Source: Cryomorphaceae bacterium
Lineage (GTDB): Bacteria > Bacteroidota > Bacteroidia > Flavobacteriales_D > Sanyastnellaceae
Length of the DNA: 64,000 nt
Direction: 5' to 3'
Assembly (NCBI GenBank): GCA_016124575.1
Contig: WGNM01000021.1
Span: forward strand, 24,523-88,522
Positions 45,377 through 54,914 of this stretch are shown piece by piece; within the stretch, counting starts at the first letter, position 1, and each line of letters begins with the position of its first letter. The translations under genes were made by a program, and so were the position numbers. Under the pieces are notes generated by a model, which saw only the letters and a program-made list of their open reading frames with translations, was not told where the DNA came from and searched no databases.

Positions 45377-46596
45377 TCTGATACCTTCACCCGAGGATCT
45401 ATCCATGCGTACAGCAGATCAACAAGAATGTTGATTACCACAAAGATTACTGCAATAATCAGCACCGCACCCATCACCACCGGTAAATCGTTTTTTTCAA
45501 GAGATCGAAAAACCTCCAGTCCCATACCTTTCCAACCAAAAACAAATTCAACGAATACAGCTCCTGCCAGCATGCTGGCAAGCCAACCACTGGCAGCTGT
45601 AAGTACAGGATTTGAAGCGTTTCGAATCACATGTTTTGTCATCACCCGAAAGTTCGAAAGGCCCTTCGCACGCGCGGTGCGGATGTAATCTTGTTGCATC
45701 ACTTCCAATACACTGTTGCGCATTAGTTGGGCGATGACAGCGAGCGGACGAATGCCAAGCGTTATGGCCGGTAGGATTAGGTTTTGCCAGGCAATGTATT
45801 TTCCCTGCCACACGTCGATGGCATACATGCTACCATTCATTGGCAAGCCTGTTCCCGGTAACGATAAATTCAATGCAGGCAGGAAAGAGAAAGATGGCAC
45901 CAAACATCCGGCGAGTAAGCCGATAAGTAAACCATTGAAAACACTCTTCTTGAGCATTTTGGCAATGCCCCAGCCTATAGCACCAAAAATCAGAATATAA
46001 AGCGAAACTATAAACTGATCATGCCAAACAAATCCGCCTAACCAAGCAATTACGATCGCCATAAAGAACGAAGGTCCGCTCATGCCGACCGATGCCGCAA
46101 CCAATATGAACCTATCGAGTGATTTACCCACATGCAAGGCGGAGATTATGCCGAGGAACATGCCGAGTACCAATGCGAATGCCAGCGCTGTAAATGCTAG
46201 CACCATGGTTCCTGGAAAAGCGTCAGATAAAATATCGGAAACGCTCCTATTGGTTATGTATGAACGTCCGAGAAATGGTTTTTTCAATCCCACAACGCGA
46301 TCGTTTGGCATCGCGAACAAAGGAGTGATGGATTCATTGAACAGTCGACTTTCCGTATTTGTCGACGCCACGCCAATTGGAGAAAGGTCGTTTACAAAAA
46401 GCAGATATCGTTTCATCAGCGGAAGATCGAGGTTGAACTTCTTGCGAATGGCCTGCACCACTTCTTCAGATTCGTTTTGTCCGGCCAGCTCCCGCGAAGG
46501 ATCCGGAACGAGTCCGAAAATCATGAAAACCAAGGTCAGTACTCCAAAAAGCACCAAGAATCCATAGCCGATTTTTCGAAAAATGAAGTTCAACAC
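45373..46596 (-). CDS. ABC transporter permease (OppB/DppB type)
   Basis: A 407-residue permease with an N-terminal helix and periplasmic loop, then the transport domain. The EAA-like motif is at ASNPVLTAASGWLASMLAGA, and RTARAKGLSNFRVMTKHVIR is typical of OppB/DppB. There is an extra central segment (about 190-260) with two more hydrophobic helices, seen in Bacteroidota homologues. No OppC, ATPase or binding-protein gene lies nearby. It follows the BT_3928 gene directly, stop and start touching. Confidence 0.87.
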   Translation of the reverse strand: MLNFIFRKIGYGFLVLFGVLTLVFMIFGLVPDPSRELAGQNESEEVVQAIRKKFNLDLPLMKRYLLFVNDLSPIGVASTNTESRLFNESITPLFAMPNDRVVGLKKPFLGRSYITNRSVSDILSDAFPGTMVLAFTALAFALVLGMFLGIISALHVGKSLDRFILVAASVGMSGPSFFMAIVIAWLGGFVWHDQFIVSLYILIFGAIGWGIAKMLKKSVFNGLLIGLLAGCLVPSFSFLPALNLSLPGTGLPMNGSMYAIDVWQGKYIAWQNLILPAITLGIRPLAVIAQLMRNSVLEVMQQDYIRTARAKGLSNFRVMTKHVIRNASNPVLTAASGWLASMLAGAVFVEFVFGWKGMGLEVFRSLEKNDLPVVMGAVLIIAVIFVVINILVDLLYAWIDPRVKVSD

Positions 46597-47964
46597 TTAC
46601 TTCATGTATTTCTCTTTAACATCCTTGTAATCAGGGACATCTCGCCAAGCCCATTTCGCAATCACTGTCCCTTTCTTAAGCAATACCAATCCAGGATTTG
46701 ACCGCACCACAATCTTCAATTCGGTTTGATCGCAATTGAGGAATGGGTATTGACATTGGTGATCGTGTCGGTATTCTTCAGACTCTTCGTAAAGGGCATT
46801 TGTAACTGCGTAAAACAAATTGCCATCAGACATAGCAGCATTTGCAAGGGCGGTAAATTGGGGTTGAGCCGACACCGGAGCGTCGTCTATAGACTTCATT
46901 ATTTGCAAAAACACATACCTGTCTTCATCCAAGATCGAATACGTAAGGTCGTCGCCTTCATAGTTGATGAGTTGGAAATCTTTGATCGGCGCTTCATAGC
47001 CATCTTTGATTTTCACTTCAGCACCATCGTAAGATACCAGCTCGTAGTTGTTTACAAACCAAGGCTCCTTGTAGATCAACATCCAATCAGTAGAAAGAAC
47101 AATCGTGTCTTTTTGAGTAGTCTTGTTCTTGTATATATATTCAATGGCGTACTTCGGACCTTCAAGTCCGAGATCTTCGGCCGACATCATATTCTTCGTG
47201 ATGTTTTCTCCCACAGCATACGGACGGTAGTCTTTCATAGGCAAATGGGCCAGGGTGCTGTATTGAAAGGCACCGCAGACAACAAGCACACCAATAGCCA
47301 TTGCCCATTCTTTGAATCGACCAGCAACCCGTCGTTGCAAGATGGCAGCAACAGCAAGGTTGAAGGCCGTAAATAGCGGAGGGAACATCCAATCGAGCAT
47401 CTTCATGGCAAAAATCATGGTTATGATAATCGCCGCGGCATAAATAACGATCGACTCTTTTGGTGAATTGAGTGATATTTTATTCGTGAACGCACCAATA
47501 ACGATAGGAATCACGAAAATCAGCAAGAACAGGTCTTTCAAAAAGCTTTCATACGGGGTGAGCGGAATGGCATTGCCGAAGCAACCACATTCAAGAACGC
47601 ATTGATTGGCAATTTCAACCGTTTGTCCCATCTCATTTACTATCTCCTTCACGGCAAATGGGTCGCAATTGTGCGTGTAATACGTCAGCCAAGTGAAGAA
47701 AAGCATCAAAACCAAAGTCAGCGAAGAAGTGAGTTTTGGTAGGGCTCCGACAAGCAAGGCGACACCAAGCAGCACCTCAGCTACAACGATGAACACAGCA
47801 AGAGGCAAAGCAAAATCTGCCAAAAAAGTCAGGTTCAAAGCACCCGGTTCAAAGTACTCTTCGAGTTTGTACATGAATCCCATAGCGTCGTTCATCTTGA
47901 TAAGACCAGAAACGATGAAAAGAGACCCGACAATTATTCTGCTTATGGTTACGATAATCTTCAT
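46597..47964 (-). CDS. BT_3928-family membrane protein with DoxX-like domain
   Basis: A 455-residue protein from ATG 47964. The first 190 residues hold four DoxX/MauE-like helices (IIVGSLFIVSGLIKMNDAMG, VAEVLLGVALLVGAL, LTSSLTLVLMLFFTWLTYY) with a Cys-bearing loop (NCDPFAVKE, CVLECGCFGNAIPLTP). Further helices follow to about 235 and the last 200 residues are soluble and periplasmic. Redox roles have been guessed for DoxX proteins but not shown. It sits in the conserved neighbourhood DUF1599-BT_3928 near folP and cdaA. Confidence 0.85.
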   Translation of the reverse strand: MKIIVTISRIIVGSLFIVSGLIKMNDAMGFMYKLEEYFEPGALNLTFLADFALPLAVFIVVAEVLLGVALLVGALPKLTSSLTLVLMLFFTWLTYYTHNCDPFAVKEIVNEMGQTVEIANQCVLECGCFGNAIPLTPYESFLKDLFLLIFVIPIVIGAFTNKISLNSPKESIVIYAAAIIITMIFAMKMLDWMFPPLFTAFNLAVAAILQRRVAGRFKEWAMAIGVLVVCGAFQYSTLAHLPMKDYRPYAVGENITKNMMSAEDLGLEGPKYAIEYIYKNKTTQKDTIVLSTDWMLIYKEPWFVNNYELVSYDGAEVKIKDGYEAPIKDFQLINYEGDDLTYSILDEDRYVFLQIMKSIDDAPVSAQPQFTALANAAMSDGNLFYAVTNALYEESEEYRHDHQCQYPFLNCDQTELKIVVRSNPGLVLLKKGTVIAKWAWRDVPDYKDVKEKYMK

Positions 47965-48037
47965 AGACTGCAATTTTGTTTTGCGAAAATACGGAGAGAA
48001 AGAAAGATCAAATTTTGGTTAACAGCTAAATAACACC

Positions 48038-48583
48038 TCACTGTTTGGTTTCATTCAATAAAATCATGGCGAAGATGGCATAGTTTGCCATGTCTTGATA
48101 ATTTGCATCAATGCCCTCGCTCACCATTGTCTTACCTTTTAAGTCTTCAATTTGTTTTACACGAAGCACTTTCATCAGAATCAAATCGGTTAGTGAACTT
48201 ACGCGCATATCGCGCCAAGCTTCGCCGTAATCGTGATTTTTCTTCATCATCAGCGCCTTGGTAATATCTATGTGTTTGTGGTACAACGCTTCACCTTGCT
48301 GCGGATCCAACTCCATCTGTCCGTCTTCCCCCAACTCCAACTGAATCAGCGCCATAACTGAGTAATTTATGATGCCGATAAATTCATCTTCAATGCCCTC
48401 TCCCACCATGCTCGTGCCTTTTTGCTGCAAGGTGCGAATGCGGTTCGCCTTGATAAATATCTGGTCCGTTAACGACGATGTCCGCAATATTCGCCACGCA
48501 GTTCCATAGTCATGCATCTTCTTCAAGAACAGATCTGAACACGTTTTTACAACTTCATCGTACTGTTTTAATGTGTCGGCCAT
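48038..48583 (-). CDS. DUF1599 protein with internal duplication
   Basis: A 181-residue soluble protein built of two similar halves: KMHDYGTAWRILRTSSLTDQ (about 23-42) matches KNHDYGEAWRDMRVSSLTDL (about 113-132), and each half goes on with a Met-Val-x-E-G-I acidic helix. It resembles the DUF1599 nucleotide-metabolism-like family of unknown function. Divergent from folP with 49 bp between the start codons when folP begins at 48633. It precedes the BT_3928 gene on the same strand by about 75 bp. Confidence 0.88.
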   Translation of the reverse strand: MADTLKQYDEVVKTCSDLFLKKMHDYGTAWRILRTSSLTDQIFIKANRIRTLQQKGTSMVGEGIEDEFIGIINYSVMALIQLELGEDGQMELDPQQGEALYHKHIDITKALMMKKNHDYGEAWRDMRVSSLTDLILMKVLRVKQIEDLKGKTMVSEGIDANYQDMANYAIFAMILLNETKQ

Positions 48584-48632
48584 GTGATTCGTGCTATCTT
48601 ACGGCCCGAAAGATACAATCAATCCTGAGAAC

Positions 48633-49463
48633 ATGACATGGAACTTCCGATCGCGTGAAACATTGCATTCCATTGCGCTTCCTTTTGCAATGGGTATCAT
48701 CAATGCGACGCCTGATTCGTTTTTTTCAAGCAGCCGACATCTAGATGTTTCTTCTGTTCTTCGCTCTGCAGAGCGGATGGTAGAAGACGGTGCAGTGATT
48801 TTGGATATTGGCGGACAGTCGACCAGACCGGGTTCTGAACGGGTGACAGCAGATGAGGAATTGGTGCGCGTACAGTCAGCTATTTCGGCAATTAGAAAGG
48901 AGTTTCCAGACGTTTTGATAAGTGTTGATACCTACTCTTCGGTGGTTCTGCAAGCAGGAATTGAAGCTGGCGCAGACATGGCCAACGATATTTCAGCAGG
49001 CAGCATGGATCAGGACTACCTTGCGATGGTGGCTCGTCTGCAGATTCCGTATATTTTGATGCACATGCAAGGAAGTCCTGAAACAATGCACATGACTGTG
49101 GACGATGGCGACATGGTAAAAAAGGTGTTTTCATTTTTCAGTGAGAAACTGGCTGTTTTGCGGTTGATGGGTATTTCAGATATTGTTTTAGACCCAGGCT
49201 TTGGATTTGGGAAAACCATTGAACAGAATTATCATTTACTAAGTCGATTCAACGATTTCAAAGCATTCAACTGTCCGCTGCTGGCCGGAATATCACGCAA
49301 AGGCATGCTTCAAAAGCCTCTTGGGATAACGGCAGACAAGGCTTTGAACGCCACCACCGTAGCCAATGTGATTGCTTCGGAGCGCGGTGCCGACATATTG
49401 CGCGTTCACGATGTAAAAGAAGCTGTAGAAGCAATCAAAATTCTTAGTTTTACCCGTGAATGA
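48633..49463 (+). CDS. folP: Dihydropteroate synthase
   Basis: A 276-residue TIM-barrel enzyme: GIINATPDSFFSSS, DIGGQSTRPGSERV, GADMANDISAG, ILMHMQGSPE, DPGFGFGKTIEQNY and LAGISRKGML. It joins p-aminobenzoate to the pterin in folate synthesis, the sulfonamide target. ATG 48633 (MTWNFRSR) fits the family; a GTG at 48591 in frame would add a nonsense leader, and a TATCTTAC -7-like box near 48595 supports the later start. It overlaps cdaA by 4 bp. Confidence 0.95.
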   Translation: MTWNFRSRETLHSIALPFAMGIINATPDSFFSSSRHLDVSSVLRSAERMVEDGAVILDIGGQSTRPGSERVTADEELVRVQSAISAIRKEFPDVLISVDTYSSVVLQAGIEAGADMANDISAGSMDQDYLAMVARLQIPYILMHMQGSPETMHMTVDDGDMVKKVFSFFSEKLAVLRLMGISDIVLDPGFGFGKTIEQNYHLLSRFNDFKAFNCPLLAGISRKGMLQKPLGITADKALNATTVANVIASERGADILRVHDVKEAVEAIKILSFTRE

Positions 49464-50242
49464 ACCATCCATTGCTATTCATTGAGATAACTTCCATCGA
49501 CCTGCTCGACATCTTGTTGGTGGGTTTGATATTGTATCAGCTTTACAGGGTTGCGAAAGGGACAGTTGCCGTGAAAATCTTTTTCGGTATTCTCCTCATT
49601 TATCTGCTTTGGAAATTGGTATCTGCGCTGCAGTTGAAGATGCTGGGTGAGATTCTCGGACAGTTCATCGGCGTTGGAGTCATCGCTTTGATGATTGTCT
49701 TTCAGCAGGAGCTGCGTCAATTCTTGCTTTTTATAGGCAACCGCGATTTTCTGCGCTCACGATCGAGTTGGTTGCAACGGTGGTTTCCTTCGAATGAAGA
49801 ACCGCACTACCGTCAAGAACTTGACGAGTTGATAAAGGCCTGCAAGCGGATGGCTCAAAACCGCACCGGTGCATTGATTGTGGTTGCGCGGAAATCGGAT
49901 GTTACCAGTTTCATTCGCTCTTCAAAACTGGTTGATGCTGCCTTGTCGGCAACGATGTTGGAAAGTTTGTTTTTTAAAAACAGTCCGCTTCACGATGGCG
50001 CTGTGCTCATCAACAACCACCGCATTGTTAGTGCTGGAGGCATCCTCCCCTCTTCTGAAAATGAAGATTTACCTGAAGGCATGGGGATGCGTCACCGCGC
50101 TGCGCTGGGATTGACGGAGCAAACCGATGCCATAGTGATTGTAGTTTCAGAAGAGAACGGCTCGCTATCGGTAGCGCAAGAAGGACGTATTGAGCGAACA
50201 GACAGTGAAGAACTAAGACGTATTTTGGATGGAGGAGCTTGA
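49460..50242 (+). CDS. cdaA: Diadenylate cyclase CdaA
   Basis: A 260-residue membrane cyclase making cyclic di-AMP. Three N-terminal transmembrane helices (about 10-30, 38-55, 65-90) precede the DAC domain: SPLHDGAVLINNHRI with the Asp-Gly-Ala motif, and GMRHRAALGLTEQTDA with Arg-His-Arg. Both nucleotide motifs are intact. It overlaps folP by 4 bp and the next gene by 14 bp, so it is co-transcribed with folate synthesis, an arrangement common in Bacteroidota. Confidence 0.95.
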   Translation: MNHPLLFIEITSIDLLDILLVGLILYQLYRVAKGTVAVKIFFGILLIYLLWKLVSALQLKMLGEILGQFIGVGVIALMIVFQQELRQFLLFIGNRDFLRSRSSWLQRWFPSNEEPHYRQELDELIKACKRMAQNRTGALIVVARKSDVTSFIRSSKLVDAALSATMLESLFFKNSPLHDGAVLINNHRIVSAGGILPSSENEDLPEGMGMRHRAALGLTEQTDAIVIVVSEENGSLSVAQEGRIERTDSEELRRILDGGA

Positions 50243-51137
50243 GCACATCAAACTGAACTTCAGCGAGGGCAGCTTGCTAGGTTTGAACATTTGTTTGGCC
50301 TTCATTATGTTCAGCGTTGCTTTGAACCTCGATTGGAAAAGTTTGCGGTACACTGTCTCAAATCCAAAGGGTGTCATCGCGGGTTTGTTAAGTCAGCTCG
50401 TGATTTTACCGCTTATCACCCTACTGCTTATTTACCTCATAAAGCCTACACCGAGCATTGCGATGGGCATGATACTGCTTGCTGCTTGTCCGGGCGGTAA
50501 TGTCTCCAATTTCTTCAGCATGATTGCCCGCGGAAACATTGCCCTGAGTGTTACGTTGACTACGATATCATCGCTAACAAGTGCGTTTACTACGCCGCTG
50601 ATATTTGTTTTGTTATCGAAATTCATAGGTCGTGAAGGGGCGGCGGAGTTTAATTTGCCATTTGGACAAACGTTGTTGACAATAGTGCTTATCATCGTTA
50701 TTCCGGCGTTGCTGGGTATGTTTGTCGCTAAAAAACGTCCTTTGTTCGCTGCGCGGATGAACAAAACTTTTCAGCGTATCTCTATGCTGATTTTGGTGGC
50801 GTTTATTGTTATGGCGTTGCAAGCCAATTTCTCACACTTCCTCAATCACATTGGCTACATCTTTTGGATTGTGCTTGTCCACAACCTCCTCGCCTTCACA
50901 ATGGGTTTAATAACGGCACGTGGCTTCAAACTTCCTCTGCAAGACCGCATAACGGTAAGTTTAGAAACGGGAATTCAGAATACCGCATTGGGATTGGTAA
51001 TCGTCTTCAATTTCTTCGATGGAAATGGACCGATGTCGTTTATACTCGCTTGGTGGGGCGTATGGCACTTGCTCGCTGGATTTGGTATTGGAGCGTTTTA
51101 TAGGAGGTTTACGACCAATCTCAAAGCGCAATCGTAG
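50229..51137 (+). CDS. Bile acid:sodium symporter family transporter
   Basis: A 302-residue membrane protein with eight to ten hydrophobic helices. The sodium-site signatures are seen: LLAACPGGNVSNFFSMIARG and SLETGIQNTALGLVIVFNFF. BASS transporters move organic anions such as bile acids, pantoate, pyruvate or methionine-related acids with sodium; the substrate here is unknown. It overlaps the end of cdaA by 14 bp and converges with the T9SS gene 3 bp away. Confidence 0.92.
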   Translation: MEELEHIKLNFSEGSLLGLNICLAFIMFSVALNLDWKSLRYTVSNPKGVIAGLLSQLVILPLITLLLIYLIKPTPSIAMGMILLAACPGGNVSNFFSMIARGNIALSVTLTTISSLTSAFTTPLIFVLLSKFIGREGAAEFNLPFGQTLLTIVLIIVIPALLGMFVAKKRPLFAARMNKTFQRISMLILVAFIVMALQANFSHFLNHIGYIFWIVLVHNLLAFTMGLITARGFKLPLQDRITVSLETGIQNTALGLVIVFNFFDGNGPMSFILAWWGVWHLLAGFGIGAFYRRFTTNLKAQS

Positions 51138-51140
51138 GAT

Positions 51141-53105
51141 TTATTGCTTCACAATCACTTTCGCTTCCCCATTCGATCCCACAAAAGCGTAGCATCCTGC
51201 TGTTAAGTCGCTAATGTTCAGCACCGCTTGTGAGCGACCTGAAATCTGGCCTTGCTTCACCAATCTACCATCCGCTGTGTACAGCGAAAAGGAGAAAGAA
51301 TCGCCCGTGTTTGAAATCGTAACTTGTTCGTTGGATGGATTTGGAAATATTGAGAACGACGACTGTGCTGCCTCATCAACGCCAATGAATAACACATCGA
51401 ACGATGCCTGGGTTGATGTCGCAGCAATTTCGCAAATATCTGTCCCAGATACAGACCAATAGTATGTCCCATCAGGAAGGTTGAATGGCACTTCGACAGA
51501 AAAATCAGACGTGGTGGTTTCGAAAACGATGTTCGTCATATCGAATTGATCGCTGAGGGTTACAACAAATTCTCCACTCGGGAAGTTAGACGTCCACTCA
51601 AGCACGATGCCATTGGGCTGAAAAATGCCTACCACAGGTCCTACAAGTGCAATGTTGTAACCAACTTCATTGGCTACGCGGATAACTGCTTCGCGTGTAA
51701 CAGATAAGCCATCGTAAGTGATATCAAAAGAGAAATTGTAATCACCGGGCGAAAGGGCTTCTAACCCAGTTAACATGATCTCCGTATCGCCAGGCGCAGA
51801 AACAGTTCCAACCTGCGCTGAAACACCTACAGGTAGATTTGAAACCACAACATCTGCATTTTCAGCAGCGTGGTTGATGTATACCGAGCACGACGCATCG
51901 TTTTGATCATCGAGGACTTCGACGAGGTAATCAGCATCTATAACGCGCGGACGGAGAACGAATAAACCGGTGTACATATCGGTTACAACGACATTTCCAC
52001 TTGAGAAATATGCGTAATTGCTCCATGTACCAGAGAAAGTGGCATTGTCATCGATGGGTTGTACATCGAAAAAACCGACTTCTGATAGTTCTGCATTGCT
52101 TACTTTCGACCCATCAAGGATGCGCAAACCAGAGCGGTAGTTGCTTTGGAAGATCAGGTTGCTGCGGACGTATAAATTGTGGTCGATGGATGTGGTAACG
52201 CCCATGTGTTCATTGATAAGAACGGGGTTATCGAGATCACGGACATCAAAAACCAACGTTCGTGTGTTTATTACTAGTCCTTGCAACTCATCAACTTCAT
52301 CATTCACATACAAGTATTGATGATCTTCAGTAAGCCAACATTGGTGGGTATACGCTGAATTGCCATACGGGGTGATCGAAATGGTTTGCGCATCTGTTTT
52401 GTCTTCAACATTCACAATTGTCACCGTATCTTCATTGGAGTTAAAGGCTATTTCCAATCCACAATAATCGAGGTCTGGTCCGTGGTAGTTTACAATATGG
52501 GCATCGTGGGTATAACCATCGATGCTGTAATCACCAGCTATTACAGGGTTAAGTGGATCTTGTATGTTGACAATGTGTAAGCCACCATTGAATGTTCCTG
52601 TTCCAACAGCATAGGCATAACCAGAATCTTCATTGATCACGATGTTGTGAGCGTTTCCAAATTCACCGTAGTGTGCAGTTTCGGTAAAGGCTATTGGAGG
52701 GTTTTCAACGGTAAGTAATTGTGTAAGGTCGAACACTTGCATGCCATGTCCACCTGCTTCACTCACTATAAACGCATGATTGTTATACACTTTGATATCG
52801 CGCCACAAGCTATTGGTGGTATGGGTTGGAAGCGAACCGAGGTACATAGGGATTGCAGGATTTGTTATTTCAACGAAAGCTGTTCCGTTGTCTTTGCCTA
52901 CAAGTGCGAATTCACGTCCTGAGTTGGGGTCTGTCCACCCCCAGATATCGTTTGTATTTGTTGCTCCTCCGAGAGCATCTTTATCAAGAAATCGCCACAG
53001 GTCGACGTTATGACAAGGATAGATATCAGCAAAACCTGCTTCACAAAGCGTTTGAGCGTTCAGTGCACCAGAGAACAATGTAACAGCGAGTAATAATTTT
53101 TTCAT
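51141..53105 (-). CDS. Choice-of-anchor-B family T9SS protein with FnIII-like domain
   Basis: A 654-residue exported protein (signal MKKLLLAVTLFSGALNAQ). The N-terminal propeller (about 22-390) has the choice-of-anchor-B features NDIWGWTDPNSGREFALVGK, TNSLWRDIKVYNNHAFIVSE and DHNLYVRSNLIFQSNYRSGL. Two extra beta-domains follow (about 400-570, Ig/FnIII-like, with YYWSVSGTDIC), then a type A sorting tail (FSIFPNPSNEQVTISN). It is the longer of two tandem paralogues. Likely located at the cell surface; ligand unknown. Confidence 0.87.
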   Translation of the reverse strand: MKKLLLAVTLFSGALNAQTLCEAGFADIYPCHNVDLWRFLDKDALGGATNTNDIWGWTDPNSGREFALVGKDNGTAFVEITNPAIPMYLGSLPTHTTNSLWRDIKVYNNHAFIVSEAGGHGMQVFDLTQLLTVENPPIAFTETAHYGEFGNAHNIVINEDSGYAYAVGTGTFNGGLHIVNIQDPLNPVIAGDYSIDGYTHDAHIVNYHGPDLDYCGLEIAFNSNEDTVTIVNVEDKTDAQTISITPYGNSAYTHQCWLTEDHQYLYVNDEVDELQGLVINTRTLVFDVRDLDNPVLINEHMGVTTSIDHNLYVRSNLIFQSNYRSGLRILDGSKVSNAELSEVGFFDVQPIDDNATFSGTWSNYAYFSSGNVVVTDMYTGLFVLRPRVIDADYLVEVLDDQNDASCSVYINHAAENADVVVSNLPVGVSAQVGTVSAPGDTEIMLTGLEALSPGDYNFSFDITYDGLSVTREAVIRVANEVGYNIALVGPVVGIFQPNGIVLEWTSNFPSGEFVVTLSDQFDMTNIVFETTTSDFSVEVPFNLPDGTYYWSVSGTDICEIAATSTQASFDVLFIGVDEAAQSSFSIFPNPSNEQVTISNTGDSFSFSLYTADGRLVKQGQISGRSQAVLNISDLTAGCYAFVGSNGEAKVIVKQ

Positions 53106-53108
53106 TCT

Positions 53109-54551
53109 TTAATTTTTAATAATCCGGCTCGTCATTTCCGGGAATTCTGGAAAAACAACCGAATAATATCCTGATTCCAAATCTGATACAATCAAGGTAA
53201 GTTTTCCACCTGCTCCTTTAGGCAAAGAAAACGACTTCACCAATCGTCCGCCCAGATCATAAACCTCCACAGCGTTCATATTAGTGACATTGGAGAGTGC
53301 TATATAAAAAACATCGTTTGAAGGATTTGGGAATACTTTAACATCCCGCGGTTGAGCGGAAACTTCTTGTGTGTTTAGCGCAAGTATTTCGTCTGTAGGT
53401 CGCACGATAAAAAAGTGGGAGAACGTTGAAACGACGACGTTTCCGCTTGGAAAATATGGGTAATTGGACCATGAGCCATCAAACAGGGCGAAATTTGGAC
53501 CTGGGTTGGTATCGAAGAAAGCCACCTCTTCTAAGTTCCCATTTTCAACATCTTCGATGGATAAAATGCGCAATCCCGCGAGGTAGTTGCTTTGAAACAG
53601 GAGGCTACCTTTAACGTACATGTTGTGATCGATCGCAAATTGATTGCTCAAGAAAAAACCCAACAACAGTGGATTATCGAGGTCGGAAACATCGAAAATA
53701 TAGGTTTTGGTTTGAGTACCTAAATTTTGTTCGTCGAGCTCATCATCCATAAATAGGTAGCGCTGATCATCAGACAGCCATCCTTGGTGGGTGTACTGCG
53801 GGTTATCGTACACGGCGTGTGCGATGAGGGTGCACTCCGTTTTATCGGAAACATCAACGATAGCGACATTGTCTTCATTGAAAGCAAATGCGATTTCCTT
53901 TCCTTGATAGTCGGCATCGGGACCGTTATAGATTACAACTTGGGCATCGTGAGTATAACCGTCTTCACCGTATTCACCCGCGATAACTGGGTTAGCAGGG
54001 TTTTGGATGTTTACGATGTGCAGGCCCCCGTTGAAGGTGCTGGTGCCTACTGCATAGGCATAGCCCGTTTCTTCGTTTATGGCGATATTGTGGCAATGTC
54101 CGAAGCTATTGTAATGGGCAGTTTCTTCAAATATCACCGGCAGATTGTCGGCCACAGGCAATTGCGACAGATCGAATACCTGCAAGCCGTGAAAAGACGC
54201 TTCACTTACAATAAACGCATGGTTTTGATATACTTTGATATCGCGCCACAAGCTGTTGTCGTTGTGGGTTGGCAGCATACCGATGTAAACAGGATTCAAT
54301 GGATCGGTTATTTCAATAAATGCTGTACCGTTGGCCATGCCATATATCGCAAACTCACGCTGCGACGACTCTTCAACCCATCCCCAGATGTCGTTGCCGT
54401 TATCTTCGCCACCTAGTTCTTCAAACGGCAAAACCGCATAGAGGTCGATGTTTGAGCACGGGTAACCGTCTGCTGAACCACCTGTACACGGGATTTGGGC
54501 GAGTGCATTTATTGACAAAAGCGCGAATGTCCCAACTATTAAATTTTTCAT
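53109..54551 (-). CDS. Choice-of-anchor-B family T9SS protein (paralogue)
   Basis: A 480-residue exported protein (signal MKNLIVGTFALLSINALAQ) with the same propeller as the downstream gene: NDIWGWVEESSQREFAIYGM, NSLWRDIKVYQNHAFIVSEA, DHNMYVKGSLLFQSNYLAGL, directly followed by a type A sorting tail (VKVFPNPSNDVFYIALSN). It lacks the extra FnIII-like domains of its neighbour. The stop is 3 bp before the start of the other copy, so the pair looks like a tandem duplication with domain gain or loss. Confidence 0.88.
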   Translation of the reverse strand: MKNLIVGTFALLSINALAQIPCTGGSADGYPCSNIDLYAVLPFEELGGEDNGNDIWGWVEESSQREFAIYGMANGTAFIEITDPLNPVYIGMLPTHNDNSLWRDIKVYQNHAFIVSEASFHGLQVFDLSQLPVADNLPVIFEETAHYNSFGHCHNIAINEETGYAYAVGTSTFNGGLHIVNIQNPANPVIAGEYGEDGYTHDAQVVIYNGPDADYQGKEIAFAFNEDNVAIVDVSDKTECTLIAHAVYDNPQYTHQGWLSDDQRYLFMDDELDEQNLGTQTKTYIFDVSDLDNPLLLGFFLSNQFAIDHNMYVKGSLLFQSNYLAGLRILSIEDVENGNLEEVAFFDTNPGPNFALFDGSWSNYPYFPSGNVVVSTFSHFFIVRPTDEILALNTQEVSAQPRDVKVFPNPSNDVFYIALSNVTNMNAVEVYDLGGRLVKSFSLPKGAGGKLTLIVSDLESGYYSVVFPEFPEMTSRIIKN

Positions 54552-54552
54552 A

Positions 54553-54819
54553 TTACCAGGTTCCTGACCGTTTGTCTAATTCTTCAAGCGAGATGTATTC
54601 GCCGTTGCCGACATCAATTAATGTCCGCTGAATACATTCTACAAACTCACTTTTGATAACCCGCACGCCGTTCGGACGAGAGCCAATGACTTTTGAGCGG
54701 CTTACTTCATCGTACGATATCTTATGGACAAGGTCTTCTAGTTGTTTGATGGCATCAGGTTCATTTTCAGCGACGATGAACTCGATCAAACGCATTTTCC
54801 GAGAATCAAGATTTTCCAT
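54553..54819 (-). CDS. Small hypothetical protein, antitoxin-like length
   Basis: An 88-residue protein, charged and without hydrophobic segment: RLIEFIVAENEPDAIKQLED, then SKVIGSRPNGVRVIKSEFVE and GEYISLEELDKRSGTW. The end resembles type II antitoxins, but no toxin gene lies beside it; the next gene on the strand is the T9SS paralogue, 1 bp away. So I call it only a hypothetical protein. Sequence after its start to the truncated hydrolase gene is about 95 bp without a clear signal. Confidence 0.6.
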   Translation of the reverse strand: MENLDSRKMRLIEFIVAENEPDAIKQLEDLVHKISYDEVSRSKVIGSRPNGVRVIKSEFVECIQRTLIDVGNGEYISLEELDKRSGTW

Positions 54820-54914
54820 TACGAGGGTTTCAATCGGGCTAAGGTAGGGTGATTTTTCGGTAGACGAAAGAACAGAAAAAGGCGGATTGTTTAATTGCTG
54901 AGGGGCGCTACTTA

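Noticed and set aside
54553..54819. Toxin-antitoxin module
   Set aside because: The product has an antitoxin-like size and end, but no toxin gene is adjacent on either side.
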